64,000 bases of DNA from Streptomyces hiroshimensis (GCF_014650335.1 NZ_BMUT01000012.1:186001-250000), one strand, 5' to 3'. Shown: positions 16,267 through 24,959, counted from the first letter of the stretch. Numbers and translations are program-made. The notes: generated by a model from the sequence alone, not told the origin.

Positions 16267-18617
16267 ACACCGATCGCCGCGACGGCGACCCCGCGCCCAC
16301 GGAAGACCCGGCGGCCGGCGCCGGGAGTGGCGACACGGCCGACGGCGCATCGGAACCGGACCCCGCCGCGGGGCAGGAGCCGGGCGCCGCACCCGGGCAG
16401 GAGCCGGCTTCCCCTGCGCGCGACGCCGAGCCGACCGGCGCCGGCGACACGCCGGAGGCCCCCGCCCCTGTCCCGGGGCAGCCCCTGGCCCCTCTCGCAG
16501 CCGGCAACACCCGGACGCAAGACGGCGACCCCGCCACCCCCTCGCGCGGCGGCGCCGGTCACCCCGACGCACCGCAGGCCGCGCAGACGGTGCCGGGCCC
16601 GGACGCGGGCAGCACCGGCGCGCAGCCCGAAGACACCGCCTCGGGCGAAGAGCCGACCGCCCCGCGCCGCGGCGCCGAGCACCCCACCGCCCCGCAAGCC
16701 GCGCGCAGCGCACCCGGTTCCCCGACGAACGCCGTTGCCGAAGCGCTCGCCGCGGCCGTGCGGGCCGTGGAGAGCGGAGAGCGCTCCGCGGCGTCCTTCT
16801 TCACGGAGGCTCCGCGCCCCGCGCGCAAGGCCGCGCCCGCGCGACCGCCCCGCCAGGCGGCCCCCGCGCCCACCCCCGCCGCAGCCCCCCGTATCGACGC
16901 CGAAGGCCTCGCCGGCGTGCGTGAGGTCCTCGCCGCCGGGGGCGCCCCCGAGTCGCTGGCCGTCCCCGTCGCCGAGGCACTGGGCGAGCAGGCCGCCGAG
17001 GCCCTGCGCGAGGATCCCTGGCAGCTGCTGGCCGTCCCGGGCGTGCGGCCCGAGCAGGCGGACGGGTTCGCCCGCGCCCTGCTGGGCCCGGAGGCGGGCC
17101 CCGGTGACGAGCGCCGGGCCCGGGCCCTGACCGGCCGGGTGCTGGAGCGCGCCGCGCTCGAAGGCCATACGGTCCTGGAGGCCCCGGCCCTGCGCGCGGC
17201 CCTGGCCCGCCACTCCGTGCCGGATCCGGACGAGGCGCTGCAGGCCGCCATCGCCGAGGGCACGGTGCTGGTGTTCCAGGAGGCCGTGGAGCCCGGGCCG
17301 GGCGGGCCGGCCGCCCCCGCCCCCCAGGGCGAGGACGAGGAGGTCCCGGTCCGGCTGCTCCTGGGTCTGGACCGCTGCGCGATGGCCGAGGAGAGCCTCG
17401 CCGACGGCCTGGGCCGGCTCATCAGCACCTTCACGGCCGGGCCCGAGGAGTGGGAGCCCGCGGCGGCCGCCGCCCCGTCGGCCTCCGCCGCCGAGCTGAT
17501 CCGCGCCGCTGCCGCAGCGGGCCTCGTCACGCACAGCGGCGGCGAGGCGGCCCGCGCCGAGCCGGCCGCCCTCGTGGCCGCGGCCCGCGCCCTCGGCCTG
17601 CGTGCCTGCGCCGCCGTGCACACCGAGGACGGCCGCCGGCGCCTGGCGGAGTCGGGCGATCCGGAAGCGGTGACCGTGGCCGGCCTGCTGTCCGGCGCGG
17701 AGGGCCCCGGCCGGGACGAGGACGGCGCCCTCGCCCTGGACCTGCTGGCCGTCCTGGACGCCCCCCAGCTCGACGTCGAGACCGCCGCGATGCTCGTGGA
17801 GTCGCTCGCCGACGGCACCCGTCTGGTGCTGAGCGGCGATCCGGCCGTCCTGTGGTCTGCGGGCCCGGGCCGGGTGTTCGCCGACGTGGTGGCGGCCCGC
17901 GCCTGCCCGGCGGTCGTCTCCCGCACGCCGGACGAAGGTCCCATCGGCGAGCTGGTGTCGGGCATCGGAGTCGGCGAGCTGTCGCAGCCCGCGGCCCCCG
18001 GCAAGGAGGTCGTGATCGTCCCGGTGCGGGATCCCGGCGAGGCGGTGCACCGCACGGTGCAGCTCGTGGCGGATTCCATCCCGCGCGCCTTCGGGGTGTC
18101 CGCCGAGCACACCCAGGTGATCACCCCCGGCCACGGCGGCCCCGCCGGCACCCGCGCGCTCAACGCGGCGCTGAAGGAGCGGCTGAACCCCGGCCCCGGC
18201 CGGTTCGGCGGCTTCGACCCGGGCGACAGGGTGGCATACGTTCCGGCGCCGGGCCGGATGCTCCCCGGCACGGTGACCGGCGCGGAGCAGGAAGGGCTCC
18301 GGCTGGACTGCGAGGGCTCCCCCGTCCTCGTCCCCCGGGAGCGCGTGGCCGAGACGGTGCGCCACGGCTGGGCCGTCACCGCCCACCAGGCGGCCGGCCG
18401 CCGCTGGCCGGCGGCCGTGGTCGTCCTCCCGGGCGATGCCGCCTCCGGGCTGACCCGCTCGTGGATCTACACGGCGTTCGGCCGGGCCGAGCGGCACCTG
18501 TCCGTCGTGCACGGTGTGGAGCAGGCGCTGCCGCGCGCCGTCGCGGAGGTCCCGGCCAAGGAGCGGACGACCCGGCTGCGGGGCCTGCTGCAGGCCCAGG
18601 GCCGTCCGTCCGAGTGA
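16263..18617 (+). CDS. RecD2-like helix-hairpin-helix protein lacking ATPase motifs
   Basis: 784 aa. Residues 1-200 are Pro/Ala/Gly/Glu-rich and probably disordered. About 215-330 resembles the RecD2 helix-hairpin-helix region (DPWQLLAVPGVRPEQADGF). The rest lines up by eye with the RecD2 motor. Where Walker A (GGPGTGKTT) should be there is HSGGEAARAEPAA (from 424). The motif Ia APTG region has become VHTEDGRRRL, the Walker B acidic pair is missing in AVLDAPQLDVE, SGDPAVLW keeps the GDP-x-L motif, and TAHQAAGRRWP (about 706) replaces the usual T-x-H-K-x-Q-G. It likely binds DNA or protein without ATPase activity. GTG start overlaps the reductase stop. Confidence 0.7.
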   Translation: MNTDRRDGDPAPTEDPAAGAGSGDTADGASEPDPAAGQEPGAAPGQEPASPARDAEPTGAGDTPEAPAPVPGQPLAPLAAGNTRTQDGDPATPSRGGAGHPDAPQAAQTVPGPDAGSTGAQPEDTASGEEPTAPRRGAEHPTAPQAARSAPGSPTNAVAEALAAAVRAVESGERSAASFFTEAPRPARKAAPARPPRQAAPAPTPAAAPRIDAEGLAGVREVLAAGGAPESLAVPVAEALGEQAAEALREDPWQLLAVPGVRPEQADGFARALLGPEAGPGDERRARALTGRVLERAALEGHTVLEAPALRAALARHSVPDPDEALQAAIAEGTVLVFQEAVEPGPGGPAAPAPQGEDEEVPVRLLLGLDRCAMAEESLADGLGRLISTFTAGPEEWEPAAAAAPSASAAELIRAAAAAGLVTHSGGEAARAEPAALVAAARALGLRACAAVHTEDGRRRLAESGDPEAVTVAGLLSGAEGPGRDEDGALALDLLAVLDAPQLDVETAAMLVESLADGTRLVLSGDPAVLWSAGPGRVFADVVAARACPAVVSRTPDEGPIGELVSGIGVGELSQPAAPGKEVVIVPVRDPGEAVHRTVQLVADSIPRAFGVSAEHTQVITPGHGGPAGTRALNAALKERLNPGPGRFGGFDPGDRVAYVPAPGRMLPGTVTGAEQEGLRLDCEGSPVLVPRERVAETVRHGWAVTAHQAAGRRWPAAVVVLPGDAASGLTRSWIYTAFGRAERHLSVVHGVEQALPRAVAEVPAKERTTRLRGLLQAQGRPSE

Positions 18618-18629
18618 GACCGCCCTGCT

Positions 18630-18656
18630 CCGGGCCCGGTCATCCGCCGGGCCCGG
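18630..18656. terminator. Bidirectional terminator
   Basis: CCGGGCCCGG repeated as an inverted pair around a 7-nt loop, between convergent genes ending at 18617 (plus) and 18663 (minus). Confidence 0.6.
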
Positions 18657-18662
18657 GGCGGG

Positions 18663-19454
18663 TCAGTGCTTCGTCGGCGAGGGCGGCCCGCCGCCGTCGC
18701 CCCGGCTCCCCGGGGCGCCGTCGGCAGCGTCCTCGTCCATGACGTCGTCGTCGATGCCGTCGATACCGTCGTCGCCATCGTCTTCATCGGCGTCGTCGTC
18801 ATCGCTGTCGTCATCGCCGTCCAAGTCCTCGTCGAAGACCGCACTGACGTCGAAACGGCAGATCACCCGCTGCGGATCGGCCTGCTCGAAGGGCGCCGAC
18901 AGCCACTCCCCCGGCTCGGCGGGATCGTCCGACGCGGTGACCCAGAGCGTGGAGTCGCCTTCCTCCAGGCCGAATTCCTTGTGCCGCGAGGCGATCTCGT
19001 CCGGCTCGTACTCACCGAAGATCACTCCGAGTGCGGCGTGCACGCTGCCGCCCACATTGCCCACGGCGGCCGCCCCGGCGGGGCCGGGCGGGGTGTCGAC
19101 GTCGGGATCGAGGTCGGCGACGCGCTGGGCCTGGGCGAGGAGCCGCTGCGGCTCGACCACCGCATAGTCGCGGCGGATCAGCAGGCTGAGTGCGCTCGGC
19201 TCCTCCGGCCCCGCGTAGGCGGGCAGGGTGTCGTCCCCGGGGATCTCGAAGGGGGTCACCTCGTCGTAGGCGTCGTACAGCAGCTCGTCGTACGCCTCGG
19301 CTGTCGCGGCCAGGTCGTTGAACGCGGCGTAGACGGCCGGGTCGTCCTCCCCCGACCGGCGTTCGACGGCGTCGAGGTGGCGGTCCAGAGCGGCTTTGAC
19401 CGCCTCGGCGGCGGCGCGTACCTCGGCAGCGGATGGCTGCGCAGCATCAGACAT
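18663..19454 (-). CDS. Conserved hypothetical protein with acidic tail
   Basis: 263-aa protein that I do not recognise beyond being typical of Streptomyces. A helical N-terminal region (to about 75) is followed by an alpha/beta part with LIRRDYAVVEPQRLLAQAQ and ASRHKEFGLEEGDSTLW. The last 60 residues contain a long Asp/Glu run (DLDGDDDSDDDDADEDDGDD) and a Gly/Pro-rich end. No signal peptide or membrane segment. It diverges from the DUF5703 gene with 47 bases between start codons. Confidence 0.75.
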   Translation of the reverse strand: MSDAAQPSAAEVRAAAEAVKAALDRHLDAVERRSGEDDPAVYAAFNDLAATAEAYDELLYDAYDEVTPFEIPGDDTLPAYAGPEEPSALSLLIRRDYAVVEPQRLLAQAQRVADLDPDVDTPPGPAGAAAVGNVGGSVHAALGVIFGEYEPDEIASRHKEFGLEEGDSTLWVTASDDPAEPGEWLSAPFEQADPQRVICRFDVSAVFDEDLDGDDDSDDDDADEDDGDDGIDGIDDDVMDEDAADGAPGSRGDGGGPPSPTKH

Positions 19455-19501
19455 AGTGCAGACGCTATCCGCACCGGGCCCGTTCCCGCACAATAGATGC
19501 G

Positions 19502-19690
19502 ATGCCGGAATACGAATTCTGTGATGTGTATGTGCCACGGGGGGTCTCCCGGGGTGCCGCCACACGCCTGCTGACCGACCACGCCGAGTACGGACACTGG
19601 GAGTTGGACCGACTTCGCCTCTACCCCGACGGCAGCCGCAAGGTGCGGCTGCGCCGCAGGATCATCCGCCAGGTGCGCGCCACCTGGTGA
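19502..19690 (+). CDS. DUF5703-family small basic protein
   Basis: 62 aa, strongly basic C-terminal half (GSRKVRLRRRIIRQVRATW). Conserved small Streptomyces protein of unknown function, opening MPEYEFCDVYVPRGVSR. No Shine-Dalgarno precedes ATG 19502; CACAAT at 19489-19494 could serve as -10 for a leaderless message. A strong terminator follows after 7 bases. Confidence 0.75.
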   Translation: MPEYEFCDVYVPRGVSRGAATRLLTDHAEYGHWELDRLRLYPDGSRKVRLRRRIIRQVRATW

Positions 19691-19697
19691 CACACGG

Positions 19698-19732
19698 ACG
19701 GAGCGGGCCCCGCATCGCGGGACCCGCTCCGT
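19698..19732. terminator. Bidirectional terminator
   Basis: A 10-bp stem ACGGAGCGGG/CCCGCTCCGT extended by an inner CCCGC/GCGGG stem with loop ATC, between the DUF5703 gene and the convergent chpC. Confidence 0.8.
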
Positions 19733-19777
19733 GTTCGTACGAACCGCTCCGGATGATCCGGGTCAGTGCGCTCCGGG

Positions 19778-20695
19778 TCAGTTCTGCCCGGCACGCGCCC
19801 GGCGGTAGATGACCGCACCGCCGAGCAGCAGACCGGCGCTGGCGGCGCCGGCCATGCCCAGCTGGCCCGCGCCGGTGTGCGCGAGCTCAACGGCCTTGGC
19901 CGCCGGACCGGTGGCCGCGGAGACGGCGGGGGCCGCCTTGTGCTCGGCCTTCACCTCGGGGGCGGGGGTGTGCGCGGCGTCCGTCCGCACGGGCTTGTGC
20001 CCGGCGGGGGTGTGGTCGGCCGGCTTGTCCTTGCCCGGGGTGTGACCGCCCGGCGTGTGGTGGTCCGACGACTGGTCCGTCGGCGGCTTGTGGCCGTGGT
20101 CCCCACCGGGCGGGTTGTGGTGCGGCGGCTTGTGAGTGCCGTCGTGCCCGCCGGGGTGGCCCGGGTGACCGGGGTGGTTGGGGTGACCCGGGTGACCGGG
20201 GTGGCCCGGCCATCCGGGACCGTCGCCCTCGTCCACGTTGGCGCACTTGTTGCCCGTGGTGTGGTTGCCGACGCCGACGACGTTGACGCTGTTGCCGCAG
20301 GCGTTGACCGGCACCTCGACCGGCACCTGGATGGTGTTGCCCGAGGCCACACCGGGCGAGTCGGTGCTGGCGCCGTGGGCGCCGGAACCGCCGTGCCCGT
20401 GGTTGCCACCGCCGGGGCCGCCCTTGCCGCCGTGGCCGCCACCGTGGTGCCCGCCGTTGACACACGTGTTGCCCGAGGCCGGGTTGAGCGCCCCGATGAC
20501 GTTCACGGTGTTGCCGCAGGCGTTGACCGGCACGTGGACCGGGACCTGGACGGTGTTGCCCGAGGCCACACCGGGCGAGTTCGCCGCGTGGCCACCGGCC
20601 CCGGACGACGCCTGGGCGTAGCTGCCGGTCACGGCGGCGAGTACGCCACTCGCCGCCGCTGCAGTGATCAGGCCCTTCTTGGTGACCTGTCGCAT
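19778..20695 (-). CDS. chpC: Long chaplin, sortase-anchored
   Basis: 305-aa secreted hydrophobic coat protein that helps aerial hyphae leave the aqueous surface. Signal peptide about 1-29. Two chaplin domains: about 39-80 (Cys60, Cys78) and about 112-152 (Cys133, Cys151), each with the NxPGxxSGN start and VPVxVPVNACGN core. A His/Pro/Gly-rich spacer (GHPGHPGHPNHPGHPGHPGG) should span the wall. LAHTG (271-275), a hydrophobic helix and RRARAGQN form the sortase signal, so it is covalently wall-linked. Two domains plus LAxTG define ChpA-C; the adjacent chpH indicates ChpC. ATG start with AGGCAGGA upstream. Confidence 0.92.
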   Translation of the reverse strand: MRQVTKKGLITAAAASGVLAAVTGSYAQASSGAGGHAANSPGVASGNTVQVPVHVPVNACGNTVNVIGALNPASGNTCVNGGHHGGGHGGKGGPGGGNHGHGGSGAHGASTDSPGVASGNTIQVPVEVPVNACGNSVNVVGVGNHTTGNKCANVDEGDGPGWPGHPGHPGHPNHPGHPGHPGGHDGTHKPPHHNPPGGDHGHKPPTDQSSDHHTPGGHTPGKDKPADHTPAGHKPVRTDAAHTPAPEVKAEHKAAPAVSAATGPAAKAVELAHTGAGQLGMAGAASAGLLLGGAVIYRRARAGQN

Positions 20696-20778
20696 GAGTC
20701 CTGCCTCTCTGCTTGCGCTATACGGATACACGCCAGCAATAAGGACAAAGTGCCCACATGCTCGCGCATCGAAAGCCC

Positions 20779-20819
20779 GGGCGGCCCCGGAGTGCACACA
20801 TGTCACTCCGGAGCCGCCC
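20779..20819 (-). terminator. Terminator of chpH
   Basis: A 16-bp stem with one mismatch (20779-20794 with 20804-20819) and 9-nt loop, 31 bases past the chpH stop and upstream of chpC, so the two chaplins are probably transcribed separately. Confidence 0.75.
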
Positions 20820-20850
20820 TTGTCAGACCCTTACGGGTTGAGGCACGACG

Positions 20851-21084
20851 TCAGTCGTTGACGCAAGTGTTGCCGAACGTGGGGTTGAGCAGCCCGACGA
20901 CGTTGATCGAGTTGCCGCACACGTTGACCGGAACCTGAACCGGCACCTGGACCACGTTGCCGGAGACCACACCGGGCGAGTTCACGGCGGCCCCCTGGGC
21001 GCCGGAGTCCGCCGCGGCAAGGCCAGCACCCGCGAGCACGAGACCACCGGTAACGGCCGCGGAAGCGACGACCTTCTTGATCAT
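20851..21084 (-). CDS. chpH: Short chaplin
   Basis: 77 aa, the usual length of ChpH. Signal peptide 1-25 (MIKKVVASAA to AAAD) followed by a single chaplin domain with two Cys (56 and 74) expected to form a disulfide. The secreted mature peptide assembles into amyloid-like fibrils on the hyphal surface. ATG with perfect GGAGGA upstream. A BldN-type promoter is visible at 21159-21186. It lies upstream of chpC on the same strand, as in S. coelicolor. Confidence 0.95.
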   Translation of the reverse strand: MIKKVVASAAVTGGLVLAGAGLAAADSGAQGAAVNSPGVVSGNVVQVPVQVPVNVCGNSINVVGLLNPTFGNTCVND

Positions 21085-21158
21085 TGTTCCTCCTTGTTGG
21101 CAATGCGGTCCCAGCCGCGGACCGCACACCTGTAACGACGAGGAGGTAATCGGGCTAC

Positions 21159-21186
21159 GCAACCCTCAGATCATTCACTCGTTACG
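21159..21186 (-). promoter_or_regulatory. Candidate sigma-BldN promoter of chpH
   Basis: Minus-strand CGTAAC (-35, 21181-21186) and GGTTGC (-10, 21159-21164) are separated by 16 bp, close to the BldN pattern CGTAAC-16-CGTTGA known for chaplin genes. Confidence 0.65.
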
Positions 21187-21224
21187 GTTAACTCGGCACA
21201 AACTTACGGAGTTTAGACCCGAAT

Positions 21225-22568
21225 TCAGCACTGATCGAGGAACCGGTCGAGAACGCGTGCGCCGAACTTCAGACCCTCCAGGGGCACTCGTTCGTCAACA
21301 CCGTGGAACATGCCCGCGAAGTCCAGCTCCGGCGGCAGCTGCAGCGGCGCGAAACCGAAGCACCGGATGCCCAGGTCGTCGAACGACTTCGCGTCCGTAC
21401 CGCCCGAGAGCATGTACGGCACGGCGCGCGCGATCGGGTCCTCCGCCTTCAGGGCCGACTGCATGGCATCGACGAGCTTGCCGTCGAAGCTCGTCTCCAG
21501 CGCCTTGTCCGCGTGCACGTCCTCGCGCCTGACCCGCGGGCCGAGGATGCGGTCGAGGTCGGCGAGGAACTCCTCCTCGTACCCCGGCAGGAACCTTCCG
21601 TCCACGTGCGCCGTGGCCTGCCCCGGGATCACGTTGACCTTGTATCCCGCGCCCAGCATGGTCGGGGCGGCGGTGTTGCGCAGCGTGGTGCCGATCATCT
21701 TGGCGATGCCGCCGAGCTTGGCGAGCGTCGTCTCCATGTCCTCGGGGTCGAGCGGGGTGCCGAGGGCGTCGGAGAGCTCGTCGAGGAAGGACCGCACGGT
21801 CTTGGTCATCCGCACCGGGAACTCGTGCCGCCCGAGCCGGCCGACCGCCTCGCACAGCTCCGTGATCGCGTTGTCCTTGTTCGTCATCGAGCCGTGGCCG
21901 GCGGTGCCGTCGACCGTGAGCCGCATCCAGTGCATGCCCTTCTGGGCCGTCTCGATCAGATAGAGCCGCAGGTTCTCGTTGACCGTGAAGGAGAAGCCGC
22001 CGACCTCCCCGATCGCCTCGGTCACGCCCTCGAAGAGCCCGGGGTGCTTGTCCACCAGGTGGCGGGCGCCGTAGACGCCGCCGGCCTCCTCGTCCGCGAG
22101 GAAGGCGAGCACCACGTCGCGCGGGGGCTTGCGGCCCGTGCGCATGCGGTCGCGGACGACCGCGAGGGTCATCGCGTCCATGTCCTTCATGTCCACCGCG
22201 CCACGGCCCCACAGGCACCCGTCCGCGATCTCGCCCGCGAAGGGGTGGTGGGTCCAGTCGGCGGCGTTGGCCGGGACGACGTCGGTGTGGCCGTGGATCA
22301 ACAGCGCCGGACGGGAGGGGTCCTCGCCCTCGATCCGCGCCACCGTCGAGGCGCGCCCCTTGTGGGACTCGAAGATCTGCGGTTCGAGCCCGACCTCGGC
22401 GAGCTTCTCCGCCACGTACTCGGCGGCGGCACGCTCGCCCGGCCCGGAGTGGTCGCCGTAGTTGCTGGTGTCGATCCGGATCAGATCGCGGCAGAGGTCG
22501 ACGACCTCGTCCTCGCCGCCCCCGCCGCCCTTGCCCGCCCCGGCCCCGGCCGGCTTCGACTCGCTCAC
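21225..22568 (-). CDS. M20-family metallopeptidase
   Basis: 447-aa cytosolic dizinc peptidase/deacylase of the M20 (ArgE/DapE/CPG2-like) family. Metal ligands are visible in HGHTDVVP, the Asp of AVDMKDMDA and LADEEAGG with its catalytic Glu; the dimerisation insert contains GTAGHGSM. The C-terminus has MFHGVDERVPLEGL with the last His. Natural substrate unknown. GTG start with GGAGGA 6 nt upstream. The first 18 residues are Gly/Ala/Lys-rich and probably disordered. It ends just before the chpH promoter. Confidence 0.9.
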   Translation of the reverse strand: MSESKPAGAGAGKGGGGGEDEVVDLCRDLIRIDTSNYGDHSGPGERAAAEYVAEKLAEVGLEPQIFESHKGRASTVARIEGEDPSRPALLIHGHTDVVPANAADWTHHPFAGEIADGCLWGRGAVDMKDMDAMTLAVVRDRMRTGRKPPRDVVLAFLADEEAGGVYGARHLVDKHPGLFEGVTEAIGEVGGFSFTVNENLRLYLIETAQKGMHWMRLTVDGTAGHGSMTNKDNAITELCEAVGRLGRHEFPVRMTKTVRSFLDELSDALGTPLDPEDMETTLAKLGGIAKMIGTTLRNTAAPTMLGAGYKVNVIPGQATAHVDGRFLPGYEEEFLADLDRILGPRVRREDVHADKALETSFDGKLVDAMQSALKAEDPIARAVPYMLSGGTDAKSFDDLGIRCFGFAPLQLPPELDFAGMFHGVDERVPLEGLKFGARVLDRFLDQC

Positions 22569-22806
22569 GCTGCCTCCTCCTGGTTCGCTGCCGCGGGCCG
22601 CCGGCGAGGGCGGCCCACGGCGTGGGTCCTCGGCCATCCTCTCTCTCCGCCCGCTCCAGCCCAAGGCCGCAATGCTGCCGACATCCGCCCGCCACACTCG
22701 CCGGAGCCGCCGGAGCCGCCGCACCGGGCACGTGATCGAGCACCCCCAGATCTTTGGTATTGTTTTCCTCGTCGGAAGGGCAACGGCCCGGAAGACAAAA
22801 CACCCG

Positions 22807-22894
22807 GTCCGGGTGGCGGAATGGCAGACGCGCTAGCTTGAGGTGCTAGTGCCCTTTATCGGGCGTGGGGGTTCAAGTCCCCCCTCGGACACCA
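22807..22894 (+). tRNA. tRNA-Leu (GAG), CCA encoded
   Basis: A complete 88-base gene including CCA. The 7-bp acceptor stem GTCCGGG/CTCGGAC has one G-T pair. The anticodon stem CTAGC/GCTAG holds loop TTGAGGT, giving anticodon GAG (reads CTC/CTT). A variable-arm hairpin (GCCC...GGGC) and T-arm GGGGGTTCAAGTCCCCC complete a class II tRNA. TATTGT at 22758-22763 may be its -10 box. The 3' end is also the left attachment site of the integrative element and stays functional. Confidence 0.97.
22871..22892 (+). repeat. attL core (22-bp direct repeat)
   Basis: The T-loop to acceptor end of tRNA-Leu, starting GTTCAAGTCCCCCC, repeats exactly at 36056-36077. Flanking bases differ on both sides, so the identity is exactly 22 bp. 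The two copies bound the element. Confidence 0.92.
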
Positions 22895-22900
22895 GCTGAG

Positions 22901-22919
22901 ACCCCACTTCACGTGGGGT
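22901..22919 (+). terminator. Terminator after tRNA-Leu, element-supplied
   Basis: ACCCCAC/GTGGGGT stem with TTCAC loop followed by TTTTCTGCTTTT, 7 bases after the tRNA. It belongs to the element; the tRNA's original terminator seems to be the one at 36084-36112. Confidence 0.8.
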
Positions 22920-22942
22920 TTTCTGCTTTTCTGGGCAGTGGC

Positions 22943-22963
22943 GTGACCAACCACGTGACCAAC
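22943..22963. repeat. Paired GTGACCAAC sites, left end
   Basis: GTGACCAAC occurs at 22943-22951 and 22955-22963 (12-bp period). The same pair occurs near attR at 35917-35936. Likely arm-type binding sites for the integrase or excisionase. Confidence 0.6.
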
Positions 22964-22982
22964 GGCCCAGAGATTCCCCAGG

Positions 22983-24254
22983 TCAGACCAGGGATGACAG
23001 GCCCAGTCGGCCCGCACCGGAGGCGGCGAGCTTCCGCGCTCCGTCCTTACGTGAGTGCCCGTACCGGGCCATCGTGTAGCCCGGCGAGTGGTGCCGGACG
23101 TTCGCGGAGACCTCTACAGGGTTCTCCCCGGCCTCCAGATCGTTCGTGACCTTGCTGTGCCGCCAGTCGTGAATGCGGAAGCCCTCCGGCAGGTGCAGCC
23201 GGGTGCGCATGGTGCGCCATCGTGCGGACACCTTCTCGGGGTCCTGCGGGCCACCTGCCTCCCCTCGATAGAGCTTGAAGCCGTCGCGGGCGAACACCAG
23301 GTCGTGATCAACCCAGCCGCCCCCGAGCCGTGCCCGCTCCGCGTCCTGCCGTTGTTTCTGCCACTTCAGGACGTTCATCACGGACTGATCCACGTAGATC
23401 CGCGCATTGTCGTCACCGTCCTTGGTGAGCTTGCGAAGCCGGTAGGTGTTGCCCTCCTCAACCACGACCCAGCCGAGCTCGATGGACCCCTCATCCCAGT
23501 TCACGAGGGACCACTTCATGCCCAGCGCCTCGCTGCGGCGCACTTCGGTAGCGGCGTAGACGGTCCACAGTGGGGCGTCACGGAGGCAGTGATGAGCCAG
23601 GCCGCCGTCGCAGGCCCGGTTGCCGCACGGCTCCCACACGGACGCCAGGAAGCGCGCCGTCTGGCCATCGTCCACGGTCGGGTACTTCTGTTCCTGTGCC
23701 CGGATCTGCCGCGCGGTGGGCGGGTGTGCGGTCGCAGCTGGGTTGGCGGGTATCAGCCTGGGCACTGCCGCGCCAAGTGCGCCAGAGAGGATGTTGTGGA
23801 CGTGCCGGACGCTCTTCACTCCCAGCGGCTTGCCGTGGTTCGTGCGGCACGGGGCGGTTTCCAGTAGCCGGTACAGGTCGTCAAGGGTGTCGTCGGTGAC
23901 TTCGCACAGCTTCACGCTGCCGATGTGCGGCTTGATGTGCAGACGGATCTTCGTCTCGTACCCGGCCACGGTGGTTCCCTCCTTCCTGTGATTCGACAGC
24001 CACTTGTCGAGCCAGTCGCCCAACTTCATGTCCGAGCGGGCCGCGACCTTGCCCGCCTCGTAGTCGGTCGTCCACTGCCGGAGCGCCTTCTCCGCTGCGG
24101 TCTTGTTCTTGAACTCCCGGCCTATCCAGAAGCGATCCCGCTTCCCCGTCGCCTTGTTGAAGTGCTCAGGAGTACGGACACCCCAGGTGTCCGCCCGCCC
24201 CTTGCGAGGGATGAGCACCGGAGTGCCTCCCATCCCGTTGCCACGCTTGGCCAC
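22983..24254 (-). CDS. int: Tyrosine integrase of the element
   Basis: 423-aa site-specific recombinase catalysing integration and excision at the 22-bp att core. An N-terminal arm-binding region and a core-binding domain (AGYETKIRLHIKPHIG, about 100-180) precede the catalytic domain. Catalytic residues: Arg239 or Arg240 in TEVRRSEALG, H362-x-x-R365 in HDWRH, a His in RHHSPG and the nucleophile Tyr398 in ARYGH. A CGNRACDGGLAHHC segment (about 210-223) might be a metal-binding insert. GTG start after a GGGGGA. It reads toward attL and ends 90 bases from the core, the usual AICE arrangement. Confidence 0.95.
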   Translation of the reverse strand: MAKRGNGMGGTPVLIPRKGRADTWGVRTPEHFNKATGKRDRFWIGREFKNKTAAEKALRQWTTDYEAGKVAARSDMKLGDWLDKWLSNHRKEGTTVAGYETKIRLHIKPHIGSVKLCEVTDDTLDDLYRLLETAPCRTNHGKPLGVKSVRHVHNILSGALGAAVPRLIPANPAATAHPPTARQIRAQEQKYPTVDDGQTARFLASVWEPCGNRACDGGLAHHCLRDAPLWTVYAATEVRRSEALGMKWSLVNWDEGSIELGWVVVEEGNTYRLRKLTKDGDDNARIYVDQSVMNVLKWQKQRQDAERARLGGGWVDHDLVFARDGFKLYRGEAGGPQDPEKVSARWRTMRTRLHLPEGFRIHDWRHSKVTNDLEAGENPVEVSANVRHHSPGYTMARYGHSRKDGARKLAASGAGRLGLSSLV

Positions 24255-24294
24255 CTACCGTTCCCCCCTTGCTCTATTCCAGCCCCTACGGCTG

Positions 24295-24861
24295 TCACAC
24301 GCCGTCAGCTCCATCGGCAAGCTTGATCCCCTTCAACGTCTCGACGGCCTTGTCCGTGAGCTGGCCGCCCGCCTTGCCCTCGACCTTGGTCAGGAAGCCC
24401 CTCTGACGTGCCGCCCGCAGGTGCCCCTTCAGCGTGGCCTGCTTCGATCCCGTCCAGAGCTCAAGGTCCTGGGCGGGTGCGCGCCGTCCGGCGTTCACGA
24501 AGCGCACGTACAGGGCGGAGAGCACCGCGAGGTACTCGTCAGACACCCCCTTGGGCAGGCCAGCCAGCTCTCGCCGGAAGTTCTCCACTGCCTGTCGGCC
24601 AGCGTGAGCCAGCTCGGCCAATGGCTCCACCTCTTCCGCGAACGCGGCCGTGTCGATCTGCCGCAGGACCGTGCTGGTGATGCCGCGCGCTACCTCTTGC
24701 GGGTCGGCTTCCTCGTCCGGCTCGATCCGGATTTCTCGGGGATTGCCCGAGGTGGAGTCGAGCGGAAGCCACATGGTGACCTTCCACGCCCCGATGCGCT
24801 GCACCTGTTCGACGCCCGCACGGGACGGAGCGCCGCCCTCGTGATCAGCAGATTTCGTCAT
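24295..24861 (-). CDS. Hypothetical element protein with wHTH-like C-terminus
   Basis: 188 aa, just upstream of the integrase on the same strand (40 bases), so probably co-transcribed with it. The N-terminal half is acidic (RIEPDEEADPQEVARGITST). The C-terminal part (about 105-180: LSALYVRFVNAGRRAPAQDL, SKQATLKGHLRAARQRGFLT) has the pattern of a small winged-helix domain ending in TDKAVETLKGI. I do not recognise the family. It could regulate int or act as a directionality factor, by position only. ATG start, weak ribosome site. Confidence 0.65.
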   Translation of the reverse strand: MTKSADHEGGAPSRAGVEQVQRIGAWKVTMWLPLDSTSGNPREIRIEPDEEADPQEVARGITSTVLRQIDTAAFAEEVEPLAELAHAGRQAVENFRRELAGLPKGVSDEYLAVLSALYVRFVNAGRRAPAQDLELWTGSKQATLKGHLRAARQRGFLTKVEGKAGGQLTDKAVETLKGIKLADGADGV

Positions 24862-24959
24862 GGCGCCACCGTACGGAGCTCAACCACCCTAGGCAAGTCA
24901 GGCTGTGACGCATCCGGCTTTGACTGAACCAGACTGATAGCGCAGGATGGGCCATCCCC

